Both the position numbers and the translations under genes were made by a program. Below the pieces are notes generated by a model. It ran no database searches. It saw only the letters and a program-made list of their open reading frames with translations, and had not been told where the DNA came from. From Endothia cerciana (lineage: Eukaryota; Ascomycota; Sordariomycetes; Diaporthales; Cryphonectriaceae), in contig JALRMH010000045.1 of the NCBI GenBank assembly GCA_026119935.1, forward strand, positions 62,001-126,000: DNA of 64,000 nucleotides, read 5' to 3'. This document shows positions 12,813 through 24,366 of this stretch, one piece after another (the first letter of the stretch is position 1; each line of letters starts with the position of its first letter).

Positions 12813-13899
12813 CTCGACGATGTGCAATGAGGACAGCAATGATGTGCCATGAGAGGGAGGGAGAGACAGGGTTTGACGTTCAGGAAAAGAGGAGCGCGGC
12901 GGGAGATGGATTGGGGGGGGGGGGCCCCTCGCGAAATGAAGCTGGAGATGGTCAATTTAGGTTGACGCTGGGAGGTTGAGACGGGCCCTGGTCTTTTTTT
13001 GGAGGCGCCCAGATTATGTCATATGCTGCGGGCCAGGGGCTTTTACAGTGAAGCCTGGGGGGGGTTGTTCTCAGCAGGACAGGCGCGGCGGCGCGGCGAG
13101 GGGCAGAGTGAGCGAGTGACGTGCACGTGCTCGCCCAGGGGGCCTCGGAAAACCCCCCAGAGGCGACATGTTGCCCCACATGGGCGAACTCGGCTCCATC
13201 CGGATCCTTCAGCAATCTTGGTATCTTGAGCAGCAGCTAAAGGTCGTCAATATCATGTTAGCCTCGTTTGCCTCGGGAGAGCCTCTACGGTAGTGGGGTC
13301 GGTCTGGCTGGAGAGCACCATACGGCGTACCTAGGTGCATCCCTCCAGCCAACCTGCTGACCTGCTGTGTGCATGGGCGATGTCGCAGCACCCCTGCCGC
13401 GGGCCCTGTGCCAAGCTGTGCCTATCGGCCAGAGCCCGTGATAACGATAGAGCTACCCCATGGGACGGGCAGTTTGAGGAACCTATTACGCCGGGCCTGT
13501 AGGCGATGACAGGCTGGGCCCTCTCGAGGGGCCACAGCGACCCTACCCCAACTAGGCAGTGCCAGCCGCAGCCGGCCCTCTACACCTGGGCTCCATACGG
13601 AGGACCCTTCACTCGCAGTAGCCGTATCGCCCTTGTGAGGGGAGAGGGGGGGGGGGGGAGGGGTTATCGACGCTCCCTTCGATATATCCCACATGCCCTC
13701 GGGACTGGAGCTTGTTCCTTAAAGCTACGGCATGCTCCTCCCCCCCCGGCTGTCTCGCCCTCTCAAGCACACCAGACCTCGACTCCTCATCATATCACAT
13801 CCTGCCACTGCTGCTGAGAGGAACCGTCTGCCACGAGCCGGACGTCTCTCGTTCTCACACCGAGCCCTCTACTCACGTACCGCCGTCCAGCCCAGAAAC
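12813..13899. other. Divergent promoter region, LMBR1-type gene and aldehyde dehydrogenase
   Basis: No separate gene seen. It drives the LMBR1-type gene leftward and the aldehyde dehydrogenase rightward. G runs occur at 12913-12924 and 13646-13658. From 13732 to 13899 an ATG-initiated frame runs into the aldehyde dehydrogenase without a stop; it may be 5' leader or an N-terminal extension (see findings). Confidence 0.55.
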
Positions 13900-15573
13900 A
13901 TGGACGTCGAGCTCACTGCCCCGAACGGGAGGAAGTGGTCCCAGCCCGTCGGCCTCTTCATCAACAACGAGTTCGTCAAGTCCAGCAATGAACAGAAGCT
14001 CGCCTCCATCAACCCCTCGTAAGTTGCCGCGCCCCCCCCCCTCTCATCCCTCACCCCCCACCACCCAGCCTAGGGGGTTTACATGCATGGTGTCTTCATG
14101 TTCCTGACGCCCCGCCCAGGACCGAGGAGGAGATCTGCTCCGTCTATGCCGCCACCGTGGACGACGTCGACCTGGCCGTCGCCGCCGCGCGCAAGGCCCT
14201 CAAGCACCCCTCGTGGAAGGCGCTCTCCGGCACCGAGCGCGGCCACCTGATGAACAAGCTCGCCGACCTCGTCGACGCCAACCGCGAGCTCCTCGCCACC
14301 GTCGAGTCCATCGACAACGGCAAGCCCTACACCGTCGCCCGGGACGAGGACGTCTCGGAGGTCGTGTCCGTGCTCAGGTACTACGCCGGCTACGCCGACA
14401 AGAACTTTGGTCAGGTCATCGACGTCGGCCCCGGCAAGTTCGCCTACACCCTCAAGCAGCCCGTCGGCGTCTGCGGCCAGATCATCCCCTGGAACTACCC
14501 GCTGGGCATGGCCGGCTGGAAGCTGGGCCCCGCCCTGTGCTGCGGGAACACGGTCGTCCTGAAGCTCGCCGAGCAGACCCCCCTCTCGATGCTGGTCGTG
14601 GGCAACCTCATCAAGGAGGCCGGCTTCCCCCCCGGTGTTATCAACATCATCAACGGATACGGCCGGGTATGAATGAAGAGAGAACCCCCGCGTGTGCCCC
14701 CAAGCTACCCCCCCCCCCCCGACTCTGTGCTAACACCCCCGCGCTGTACAGGAGGCCGGAGCCGCGCTCGTGAAGCACCTCGACGTCGACAAGATCGCCT
14801 TCACGGGCAGCACCGCCACGGGCAAGGAGATCATGAAGATGGCCTCCGGTACGATGAAGAACATCACCCTCGAGACGGGTGGCAAGTCCCCCCTCATCGT
14901 CTTCGAGGACGCCGACCTGGACCTCGCCGCCACCTGGTCGCACATCGGCATCATGAGCAACCAGGGCCAGATCTGCACGGCGACCTCCCGCGTGCTCGTC
15001 CAGGAGGGCGTCTACGGCGCGTTCATCGAGAAGTTCAAGTCCACCATCGAGAAGATCTCGGTCGTCGGCGACCCCTTCGAGGAGACGACGTTCCAGGGCC
15101 CCCAGGTCACCAAGGCGCAGTACGACCGCGTGCTGGGCTTCATCAAGTCCGCGAAGGACGAGGGCGCGACCATCGCGCTCGGCGGGGAGCCGGCCCAACA
15201 GAACGGCAAGGGCTTCTACGTCAAGCCGACCGTCTTCACGGACGTCAAGCCCAACATGAAGGTCTTCAGGGAGGAGATCTTCGGCCCGTGCGTGTCGGTC
15301 ATCAGCTTCAAGACGGAGGAGGAGGCCGTCGCCCTGGCCAACGACACCGCCTACGGGCTCGGCTCGGCGGTGTTCACGAGGAACCTGGCCAAGGCGCACA
15401 GGGTGGCGGCCGAGATCGAGGCCGGCATGGTGTGGATCAACAGCAGCAATGACTCGGACGTGAGGATCCCCTTTGGCGGCGTGAAGCAGTCTGGCATCGG
15501 GAGGGAGCTCGGCGAGGCTGGTCTCGCGAGCTATTACAACATCAAGGCCGTGCATCTGAACATGGAGTCGTGA
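13900..15573 (+). CDS. NAD(P)-dependent aldehyde dehydrogenase
   Basis: Three exons (13900-14018, 14120-14666, 14752-15573) encode 495 residues, the standard length of the ALDH1/2-type class that oxidises aldehydes such as acetaldehyde to acids. Conserved elements: PWNYPLGM around residue 165 (oxyanion Asn), the nucleotide-binding FTGST at 239-243, general base Glu263 in LETGGKSP, catalytic Cys297 in NQGQICTA, and the C-terminal PFGGVKQSGIGREL signature. Codons are strongly C-ending, as in highly expressed fungal genes. ATG 13900 has a strong context (AACATGG) and matches cytosolic relatives, but an in-frame ATG at 13732 would add 56 Arg-rich residues. Introns 1 and 2 carry C10 and C13 tracts. 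The gene is convergent with the zinc-finger gene. The physiological aldehyde is not evident. Confidence 0.96.
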
Positions 15574-16334
15574 GCTGCGGGACGAAAGGCGTGCCCAGGA
15601 GATCCGATAGGTCCCCCCGAGCAGGGGTGCTTCGAGGACCGCCACGAAATCTGTATGAAATAGCGAAAGCGAACAGGCGCGTTCGGTTAACCCGGACCCC
15701 CAGAATACGATGCATGTCTCGATGCCTGACCCTGACAACACCCCTGAGAGAGAAAGAAAAAAAAGGAGGGAAAGGAAGAAAAAAAAAAAAAAGGTTTTGT
15801 GGGAGGGCATTCGAGGAGAGAGCTTGGTATTTTATACGACCTGGATACTTTTCAATCCCATCGGGGTCCGGTCTCCTAGTTCTGTAATTGACTGTCACAC
15901 AAATTGTACAAGGGAGTTTTGTGAATCCTGTTGTCGTAGCAGTGTTCAAATCCGTTCCAGTCAGTGCACACGAGGACGAGATAGAGTGTCGCGGTCACGC
16001 CCCGCTGCAGCCAGATTGGTTTCGACACTGCCCGGTCTCGACTTCTGCCTAGGCGCGCTCGGTGGTGCCCTTGGCTCCCTGGGAGACCGTGGACGCAGAG
16101 ATTTCTCTTTTACAGGTTGACGAAAATCGAGATTTACGTTTATTCCTGCCCCCTCCCCCCCCCTCCCCCTCCCGCGAGGCCATGGACGGAGCGACCAGCG
16201 CCCCCCCGCCCCCCCCCCCCACCACCTCCCCTCCCCTATCCTATCTTTATCTACCACCGCTACTCATCTATGAGCCATATTGGTCTATACATACCTCCCC
16301 CGGGCGCCCGTTGTTGGTACACATGATCTTGATC
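15574..16334. other. Convergent 3' intergenic region
   Basis: No gene seen between the 3' ends of the aldehyde dehydrogenase and the zinc-finger gene. It contains an A-rich purine tract at about 15748-15793 and C-rich stretches, including C12 at 16209-16220. Confidence 0.55.
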
Positions 16335-18756
16335 TTACTGGGAGTCCATATTCAGGTACTTGGCAATATCCTCTGCGGAGCTCTGGCTGTCGAAGAAGTC
16401 CATCCTCGGCATCATCTCGTTGCTCGTCTCGACCCCCTGGTCCCACCTGTCCCGCATCATCGCGCCGGCCGGCTGCCGCGAGGCCTCGGCCCCTGCGGAT
16501 CCGAAGGCGGCCTGGGCCTGGTTGCCCGGCAGGTGCACGAAGGCGGTGTTGCCCGCTACCCGCTGGCCTCCTCCTCCTCCTCCTCCTCCTCCTCCTCCTC
16601 CTCTTCCTGCTGCTGCTGCTTCCGTGTCGTAGGCCGAGTCCGCGACCGCCCACGGGGCCTGCGGCCCGCCAGGTTGTTGTGCGGCGGTCAGGGGGGTCGT
16701 GCGCCGGACGGTGGACATGCTGTCGGTCCGCCTGTTTGCCGAAGGCCGGGAGCCGGTCATGCTCTGTTCGGTATCGACGTAGAAACCCGTCACGGCCTGG
16801 TCGCCAGTGCCGAGGGCTTGCGTGTCCATCCCTCCGACTATACTTGTCCTGGGGTCGCGGCCGACAGGCGCCCTTGACGGCCCCGCTCCGGATTTGTAGG
16901 AGTAGTAGTCGAATGTCTGTGGATGCAGTGCCGGGGATGGGGTGAAAGCCCGGGCGACCGTGGCTTGTTGGGGCAAGGTCCTAGGAGTGGATTGGGGCAT
17001 TCGGATCGCCAGCATGCGCTCGAGGGTAGCCACACGGTCGGCCAGGGCCTGGTACTCCCCCCGAGTGACCACGTCCCCGCGGAGAAGCTGGGATGTTGCG
17101 CTCGCCGGGATGTTAGCTCCAGGATCTCCTTCCGCATCCTCGACGTCTTCGTCCCCGCTGTCGCCGCTGTCGCCGCGCTGTTCGGTGCGGCAAAACGTGT
17201 CGAGCAGGATCTGGAATTTTTCGCGCTTGCTCCTTGAGACTGTCTCGCACTTTTGGTTCAGGTGGTTCTCGAAGGCCTCAGCATCTGTGAAGGACCGCCA
17301 ACATTTCTTGCACAGGCCCGCGGCCGGGTGACCGTGTTCGTTGTCCGTGACATTGAAAGAAGAAATGGCTTGTCGCGAGTTGTCTACGTCCAGGTTGTGC
17401 GCTGGCCTGCCCAGGTGGCGTCTGTGACTCATCATCAGCAGACATATCTCGCGCGGTGAGGGGGAAATGGGACACTTACACCACGGTAGAGATGTTGTGG
17501 TGTTCTGTATGGCAGCTGATGTACTTGGAGTGTACATTCAGGTCATATATCTCCGGATGGGCCCTCCTGAAGGGGCAAATCATCTTGGGGTCGCCGGCCT
17601 CTTCGTCATTGCCTCCGGGAGTCTTGTTTCGCTTGACTGGGGGCTCGTCGTCATCGTCGCTGTCATCCCCAGGCTCCTTGTCAAACCGGACATGACGCTT
17701 GCCGAAAGGATTCAGATGGCTGGTGACGCCCAGTCCCTGGGCCGCAAACTGTCCATGCCCTATGAACCCCTCGGGATCCTGTGGTGTCGTGGCCTCACTT
17801 ATGAACCCGGAGTGCTGGTTCAGTACCGGGCTTGGTTCGGACACTGGAGTGAGGACTTGACTGTTCAGGGATGGGCTCGTCTTTGGGGTCACAATGGTAG
17901 GCAACGCCCTCAACAAGTCGTCCCGTGACGAGGAGACTTCAGTCACTGGCGACAGCTCGGGCGTATCTGTGCCACTGGAATCGGGGTTGTACAGCCTCGG
18001 GTCGACTGGCACCCGTAGCCATTCGCCATCATGAATAGTGATCGGAGTACCCAGGGCATAGGTCTGAGAGAACTCCTGCAGGAAGGACTCGTTGTTCCTC
18101 AGCCTCGTGACTGGTGAGTTCCAGGGGGGGTGGACACCTGGCGCATAGGGGATAGGTCCGGTTAAGCTCATAGGAGACGGTGCGTCCGGCGGCAGCGGGG
18201 AACTCTGGCCCATAGGACTTGGGGTGAGCAGGAAGTTCGGCACGGTCCGGATGGCTAATGGATTCCTGGGGAGGGCAGACTGCGGGAAGACATCGGCTTG
18301 TGAGCCGGACGGCTTGTCGCGGTCGTCTTCCCTACTTGCGGCTCGACTGCGGATGTAGTTGTAGCCGTGCACCTTTTCCATATGCTGTTTGCGGTTCGAC
18401 TCCCGTTTTGAGCTGTAGTTGCAGCCATGCCATGAGCAGGAAAAGATGCTCGGCTCCGCCGAGTGTTTGTCATTGAAGTGGCGTGCGAGCTCCTGCTCGG
18501 TGGGCCAGCCCGAGGCGTAGTACGGGCAGTCCTGGACGGGGCACTCGAAGGGCCTGCTGTGTGTCTTGACGTGCTTGTTCAGGTCGCAGAGCCGAGCGTA
18601 TTCCTTGCCGCAGGACTGGCACCCGAAAACACCCTCGGTGGTCTGCTGGGCCGAGTCTGGCGAGATTGTTGAGTGAGGTGCCGATTTGTTTGTTAAATGG
18701 TCGGGCACGGCGACGCCCCACTGTCCATCTGAAGCAGGCGTATAGGAAGGATTCAT
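16335..18756 (-). CDS. C2H2 zinc-finger transcription factor
   Basis: Two exons on the minus strand (18756-17480, 17421-16335) give 787 residues; the 58-nt intron has GTAAGT and CACAG borders and joins the frame at a Val codon. Three tandem fingers near the N-terminus use Cys46/Cys49/His62/His66, Cys72/Cys77/His93/His98 and Cys107/Cys112/His125/His130. A disordered Ser/Pro-rich middle follows, then a Cys/His block around the splice junction (MICPFRRAHPEIY and later LCKKCWRSF), an arrangement seen in fungal regulators of this kind, and a low-complexity C-terminus with about twelve glycines encoded by a pure triplet repeat near 16567-16602. Start ATG 18756 was chosen because the longer open frame upstream translates a G-run and lacks protein character. 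DNA target and pathway are unknown; proximity to the aldehyde dehydrogenase is not evidence of regulation. Confidence 0.88.
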
Positions 18757-21700
18757 GACAGAGAGGGCAGGCCTTATTGGTAATGATCCTCGGTCGGTCT
18801 GGAGAGGGGGACCATTAGCGCTGTGGTCTCGGCCGACGTGACTGAATAGCCCCAGCGTATAGACAAGCGCTGGGCGAGATAACTTCGGGGAGGGGGGGGG
18901 GGGCGGCGGCTTCCTTACACCAAGACCAGCACAGGATTTCCGATTCGTCCAAGCAGGTAAGATATAACCACTTAGAGGAAGAGGGTGAGTGGCGCCGGAC
19001 CAGACACGAAAAGTGGATGGGGATAAAGAAAGGCGGTGGTAAGCGGGCAAATATGATAGGGATGAGGGTCTGATTTCAAGGCTGAGGCGGGAAGGGTGAG
19101 GGCTGGACCCGACGGGAGGTCGACGTCGACGGTGAGGAGTCAGGCAACAAACTTCACAGCCTCGGGCAAGATGTTGGGACGTGGTAGTATTGTGTCAGAT
19201 CTCTGTTGTCCGTGATGATGCTGTGCAGGTTTGTTGTATCTGACCCCCGTGTGGCAGCCTTGGGACGAAGGCATTGCGTCTATTATATGAACCCTATCCA
19301 GGTTCCCACGGGCTGATGATGAGGGCCACCACCAGTGGAATGCCCGGGGACCTGGAGAGGGTCGAGGCCAGTTGTCGAGGCCAAGAGCGTCATATTTGAG
19401 GCCCGTCGTGAGACCGGCATATGCAGATTACATTCGCGGTGCCAAGATGTAGTGGATTGGCAGCCGCAGAGCGCCGTGGCTGAGTATTGCGATCGGGGCA
19501 TGTCACGGCAGGTGAGGTGTGAGGTCGTATGCAAGGGAGAGAGGAATATCTGGGACTGGCGCTGCGCCAGGAAGCACAGAAGAGGGCTTCCCCCCCACTA
19601 GGGTTGGGGTTAGCAGCGGTTGGGGGTGGGGTGGTCCTAGGAGGTCTCCAATATTTAGGCAGGGTTTGGGGGGGGGGTGGGGTGGGGAACCCTCGAGGCT
19701 GCGCATCCTCCGCATGCATTGCAGAGGGCCGCCCTGAGGGCCTCTGCCAGTTTTCGTCCATGGTCACCGTACCAATTAAGGTGCTCACCGAGACGAAATA
19801 TGGGGATAAAAGTGAACGAACCGTTCTGCCGGGCCCGGCTACGTCCGATCCTGACCTCATTGGCCCTGTGGTTGGTTCGGACCGTTAGTACACAAGGCTC
19901 CGATCCACGGTTGAGCACGGTATCATTGCTCCCGCAGCGTCGACTCAGCCAGCGCATGGTCAGCCCAACCGCATATCTCAGCAGCCGTTACCTCCCCGCG
20001 GCGCATGCTGTTCTGCCCAGCCTCATGGTCAGGATGTGGTCTGTTGGTATCACCCGGGCGGGTGATGGGGGGTGAGGACAGCGCGGCAGCCCTAGATAAT
20101 ATCCCCTGCGGCTTGTCGACCGAGGGACAGGCTGGGCCCCGTTATGGGAGAACCTCACGGATCGAGGCATACAACAACGGCCCCGAAGGATGCAGGGCCT
20201 GATCCTGCCCCCAAACCCCGTACCCTCGTACCAGGGGAGGTGCCCGTGCCTGGCTCGCATACGGGCCACTCGCGCTTCGAGGCAGACTCAACGGCGTGTC
20301 ACACCACCCACCCATCCCACATGGCCTGCATGTGCGCCGGCACCTCGCCCCCCCGCGGGCGTTGACCACTACCATGATGACTTACTGCCAGGTGTCGAGG
20401 CCTGGAGTATGGGGGTTTCTTCCGGACGGACAAGATGCTGACCGCGCGCCATGCAGTCAGCAATAGAGCAGTAGTCGGCGAGTCGGGACGTCCCTATCCC
20501 CCAGCGCCCTCGTGCTAGGAAGCATGACCGCATACACACGTGCATGTCGACATATACTTGTATATATGGATGTGTGTATGTAATCAGCAAACCCTCACTC
20601 CCGAGGCTTGAAGTGGTCTTTAAGACGATGGCTCCCCCGTCCCACCTCATCCAGACGTGCAACCGTTCCCGCGACGGGCTGCGCATACTTACCTGCTCGC
20701 TGTTCCAGATCTTGGGTGCTTTCGTACCATCTTCGACCATCCACCACGGCAAGCCGTCCCCCGTGCGGCCTCCCGGAGCTAAGCGGGTCTTGTGGTGTGG
20801 CCGCCGCGACGGGCCGCCTGGGTCCTCCAGCCTGGCTAAGCGCTGCAGACTCTTTGCAGCGTTTTTGCTCCTCGCCAGGCAGGCTTCTCCCCCAGGGAGC
20901 CCCACGATAGTTGCAACTCAAGCATGCGCAGGCACTGGCCGTGTCCCCCCCCCCCAAGGCCGCACACCCACCCCCAGTCCCCCATCCCACATCCAAATCT
21001 TTCGAGAAGCGTCGTCTGACATGGAATCTGAGGGCGACACCCGCCGTGGTCGCAGTCCCGGCCGAAACCCTTGTTGCCGGTGGGGGGGGGGGGCGCCCTG
21101 CACCTCACCTTGAGCTGAAGGCAAGCTTCGCACGCGGTGCGATGCGATGTGGTTCCGGGAAATGGTCACCCCAAATCTTGTGTGACTGATCGTACACTTA
21201 GATGCCTCAGCACCCCCTCGGGTTCACACTGTCGGATGCCTCACTTTTACGAGGCGATTCCGGGAGGTCGGTCGGAAAAGAGGCCAGGACTCGCGATGGC
21301 CCCCCTTAAGGTGGCCGCCCTTCAGGCCGCCCCCAATCGCTCGTGGCAGATGCCTCCAGCCTCGCCTATGTGCCTCTGAACAGTGGGAGAGGGTCATGTG
21401 GCGTGAGGGAAGTCCTGCCGGCCGACCCACCGTGCCGAACCTACCGGGCCTAGGAGAATGGTTCTCGGCCTCGGCAGTCACGTTTCTCCAGAGCCGTCCT
21501 CGCGGCCATCAGCTAGACGATTTTCTACTTCAGTCTGACTTTTCCCGCCTCTGGGCATCGCCACGACGGGTCGACGGGTCGACAGGGGCCCCCCTCCCCA
21601 CACCCAACGACCTCGTGGGGGAGTCATCGTGGCCCTGAGGCCGTCGAGATGACTTGACGGGGCCATGTGTGTCCTCTGACCACCCCGAGAAGGTTCTGAC

Positions 21701-22761
21701 TGTACGCCGCTTCAGATGTCCCCCCCTCCCCCGAATAGAAGCCGTTGTTGCCCTGTGGCCCTGGTGCGATAGGCGCGGATGGATCAAGAGGAGCACCTCC
21801 AGGTCACGGTGGGTCTGCGAAAGAAGCCTGAGTGGAACGCCTCTGGGGCTGGAGTCCAACACGAAACACAACTCCGACAATGCCTTGAGAATGCCTTGAC
21901 CACAAGACTGTCCGTCTCGTAGCGTGCCGCTTCCCAGGCCCAAGGGCCACCCAGCTCAGGACGAGCAGCAGCGTCCTAGTATGTGAATAAATGCCACGCC
22001 CCAAACTTTCAGACCAAATAGATAAATTCTACAAACCCCACAGTCCGGGCCCACCAGTGGACACTCATCCAGTCAATGCCCTGTGCTCCTCAGTGCTGCT
22101 CCATTCGCTCATCACCTCCAAGATCATCCTGCCCTCTCCAGAGAGGCCCGGGCTTCCTTTGGCCCGCCAGCACTCTCCGGCCATGATGCTGTTATGCCCG
22201 TCCTCCTTCACCGGGCTGGCTACGTGGCCAGTCAGGCTAGACGCGGTTGAGGAATAAACACATGGGTCCCGTACCTGTCTGTTCCTTCCCAGGTCCTGTT
22301 GAGACTGGACATCGCAGCGCGTGAGGTCCAAGGCTTGACGGGGGGCAGGATGTCTCGATGAGCCTCTGAGACCACCTCGATGGGAGGACCGTCCCCGCCT
22401 CGACAGCTCCAAGAAAGCCGACTGCGGCAGTCTGAAAGCCCGAGCCGTTGTGGTATCTATGGCTGGACGTCCCATTTGATCGAGACGTCAACCCTCGTTG
22501 CCGCAACGAGCAGGTTTGTGATCGGACAGTTTCGTGGAGATGCTCGTCACGGCTGCAACGAGTAACGGTGTGATGAGACCTAGTCGCCACACATTCATGG
22601 AATGACTTGTCTTCGTTGTATTTGATTTCATGCCTCTATAAATCCAGCTTGGCTTCCCCGTATTGTACAGCAAAAATTGTGTGGTATCTTGAATATATTG
22701 GATTCCCTTCCCTTCCCAAATTGAACACGGATCCGCTGTTGTTATCCACATCATCAGACTA
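18757..22761. other. Gene-poor region
   Basis: About 4 kb without a recognisable gene. The right half of the promoter of the zinc-finger gene lies at its left end. G runs at 18892-18903 and 21082-21093 and a C run at 20945-20954. A near-ideal isolated 5' splice site (CAG followed by GTAAGTATGC) occurs on the minus strand near 20686-20698, but no exon with a recognisable product could be attached to it. The right end is the 3' flank of the first DUF5672 gene. Confidence 0.55.
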
Positions 22762-24366
22762 TCAAACGCCCCCATCAGTACCCGGTATAGAAGCCTCGAT
22801 TGGTGTTACGTCCTCTTGTCCTGCCTTCTCGTCGTCCGCATTTTCCTCTTCTTCCTCGGGAGGAGCTTGATGGGAGGCGGCAGCATCATCTGGCTTGTCC
22901 TTCTCACCATCGGCTGTGGTAGTCGGACCGCTCCCTGGGTTTCCAGTCGCCTCCCCTTGTCCCGCTGCGGCGGCGGCGGCGGCGGCGGCGGCGTCCGCTT
23001 GCTGCTGCAGGCGTGCTGCTTGAAGCTTATTGATCGCATCTTGCATCTCCTGCTTCCTAGCCGCAGCCTCGGCGTCGAGTTGCTGCTGCGCGGCCTGCGC
23101 GGCCTGCGCGGCCTGTTCTTCAGGTGTAGGATGGACGACTGTGAGGTCCGCGGCATCAGCAAGCCTAGTCCGTGACCAACCAAGCAACAAGGGAAGCACC
23201 GGAACTCACCGCCATCCTTGCTGTCGCCAGGACATCTCTCACGGTCCAACTTGGCGTTCAGGACCGTGTACAGCTCTGGACAGTACTCGAGGATCCTTTT
23301 CCTCCGCTCGTGGTCGCCCCACACCTCCGCTGGTAGGTTCTCGCCCATCTCCTGCACGTGGAAGCCCATGGGCTTCTCCATGTAGACATTCTCCACGGCA
23401 AGAGCCCCCTCCAGTCCCGACGCCACCTTCAGGCCGGGTGTGATATATAGGCGCTCCCCAAACCACTCGTCCTCGGGTTTCGTATCGTTGAAGCGAGACT
23501 GGAACTGGAGGATCTTTCTGATCGCAGACAGGCGACGGAGGGAGAGACCACCGTTCCCCGAGAAGCGGTCGTCCGCGGTCCTGCGGGAGGGGTCAGACGT
23601 TGAACGGAGAAGAGGCCGCGGGGGGAGGGGGGGGGGCGGGGGAGCCTGGGGTTCTTCACCTTGGCGCGCCAGCCCAGTGCCAGTCCAGCCACTCGTTGAG
23701 GCTTACTTCCGAATTGGCACATAATATGCTATCGTACTCGTACTTCAACAACCACTCCACACCCGGCAAGAATTCGTCGTAGAATCGCATATCCGTCAGC
23801 GTCCTGTACACCATCTCCTTCGACGAGATGTCCCATGGTTCTGGCAAGACCATCAGGTCCAGCTTGCCCACGATCTGCTGGTGCTTCACCGACGTGCTCC
23901 GGCCCAGCATGGTGACGCTCTCCTGCGAGCCGACGAAGAGGAAACGCCAGTCTGGTGGGACCACGGCGATCATGTGCAGCAGCTGGGGGACCAGGTGCGG
24001 CATGACCCGCGGCTCTATGATCATGGCCACCTTGGCGGCATTGTAGGCGGCGCGCGGGTCTGCTGTCGGTGTCCAGTCGACCTTGATGGAGGGGATCTTC
24101 TGCCTGGCCTCCTCGATTCGGGACTTGAACTGTGCTTTTATCATGGGCTGGTAGCCTGGCAAGAGTGAGGCTGTCCACCAGCTGCAGGAAATCGTCAGCA
24201 CTCGCCCCCCTCCCCCCCCGGTGAAGACTTCAAGAGCCCCTGCCGCCATGATGCCGAACCCCGGACACGGCCAAACTTACGTCAATGCCAGCGAAACCGC
24301 CAGAAATAGCCTCAGCTTGGTGACAACGAAGAGGCCGCTCGAGGGCGTGGAGGGATGAGAAGCCAT
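22762..24366 (-). CDS. DUF5672 family protein with C-terminal charged tail
   Basis: Four exons on the minus strand (24366-24281, 24181-23660, 23580-23210, 23138-22762) give 451 residues. A single hydrophobic segment at about residues 16-40 makes it a likely type II membrane protein with the body in the Golgi/ER lumen. The body matches DUF5672, a fungal glycosyltransferase-like domain: VVPPDWRFLFVGS, EYDSILCANS, LDWHWAGAP, FSGNGGLSLRR and the acidic EDEWFGERL. Unlike its neighbour at 26723, it ends with about 125 extra residues: an Ala/Gln/Glu helix-forming stretch with ten alanines, then an acidic disordered tail. The third intron uses the acceptor at 23139-23140; the nearer TAG would shift into a basic nonsense frame. 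Introns 1 and 2 are G-rich and C-rich on the sense strand respectively. Enzyme activity is inferred from fold family only. Confidence 0.82.

Noticed and set aside
14650..15810. 386-codon frame antisense to the aldehyde dehydrogenase
   Set aside because: A by-product of the strong C-ending codon bias of the real gene; Leu/Asp/Val/Arg-rich shadow translation.
17476..17537. Two separate genes at the zinc-finger locus
   Set aside because: A 58-nt intron with consensus borders joins the frames in phase and unites the Cys/His block, so this is one gene.
18385..18405. tRNA T-arm-like GGTTCGACTCCC
   Set aside because: Lies inside the zinc-finger coding exon and no acceptor or anticodon arm can be folded around it.
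6777..18756. Possible secondary-metabolite cluster (lactonase-like, methyltransferase, dehydrogenase, regulator)
   Set aside because: No backbone enzyme, P450 or transporter; the methyltransferase is a protein N-terminal type and the others are general metabolism.
19598..19614. Telomere-like TAGGGTTGGGGTTAG
   Set aside because: A single imperfect occurrence, not a TTAGGG array; the region is G-rich by chance.
23139..23199. TAG acceptor near 23166 for intron 3 of the left DUF5672 gene
   Set aside because: It would continue in a basic Arg/Pro frame; the CACAG at 23140-23139 gives the acidic, codon-consistent tail.
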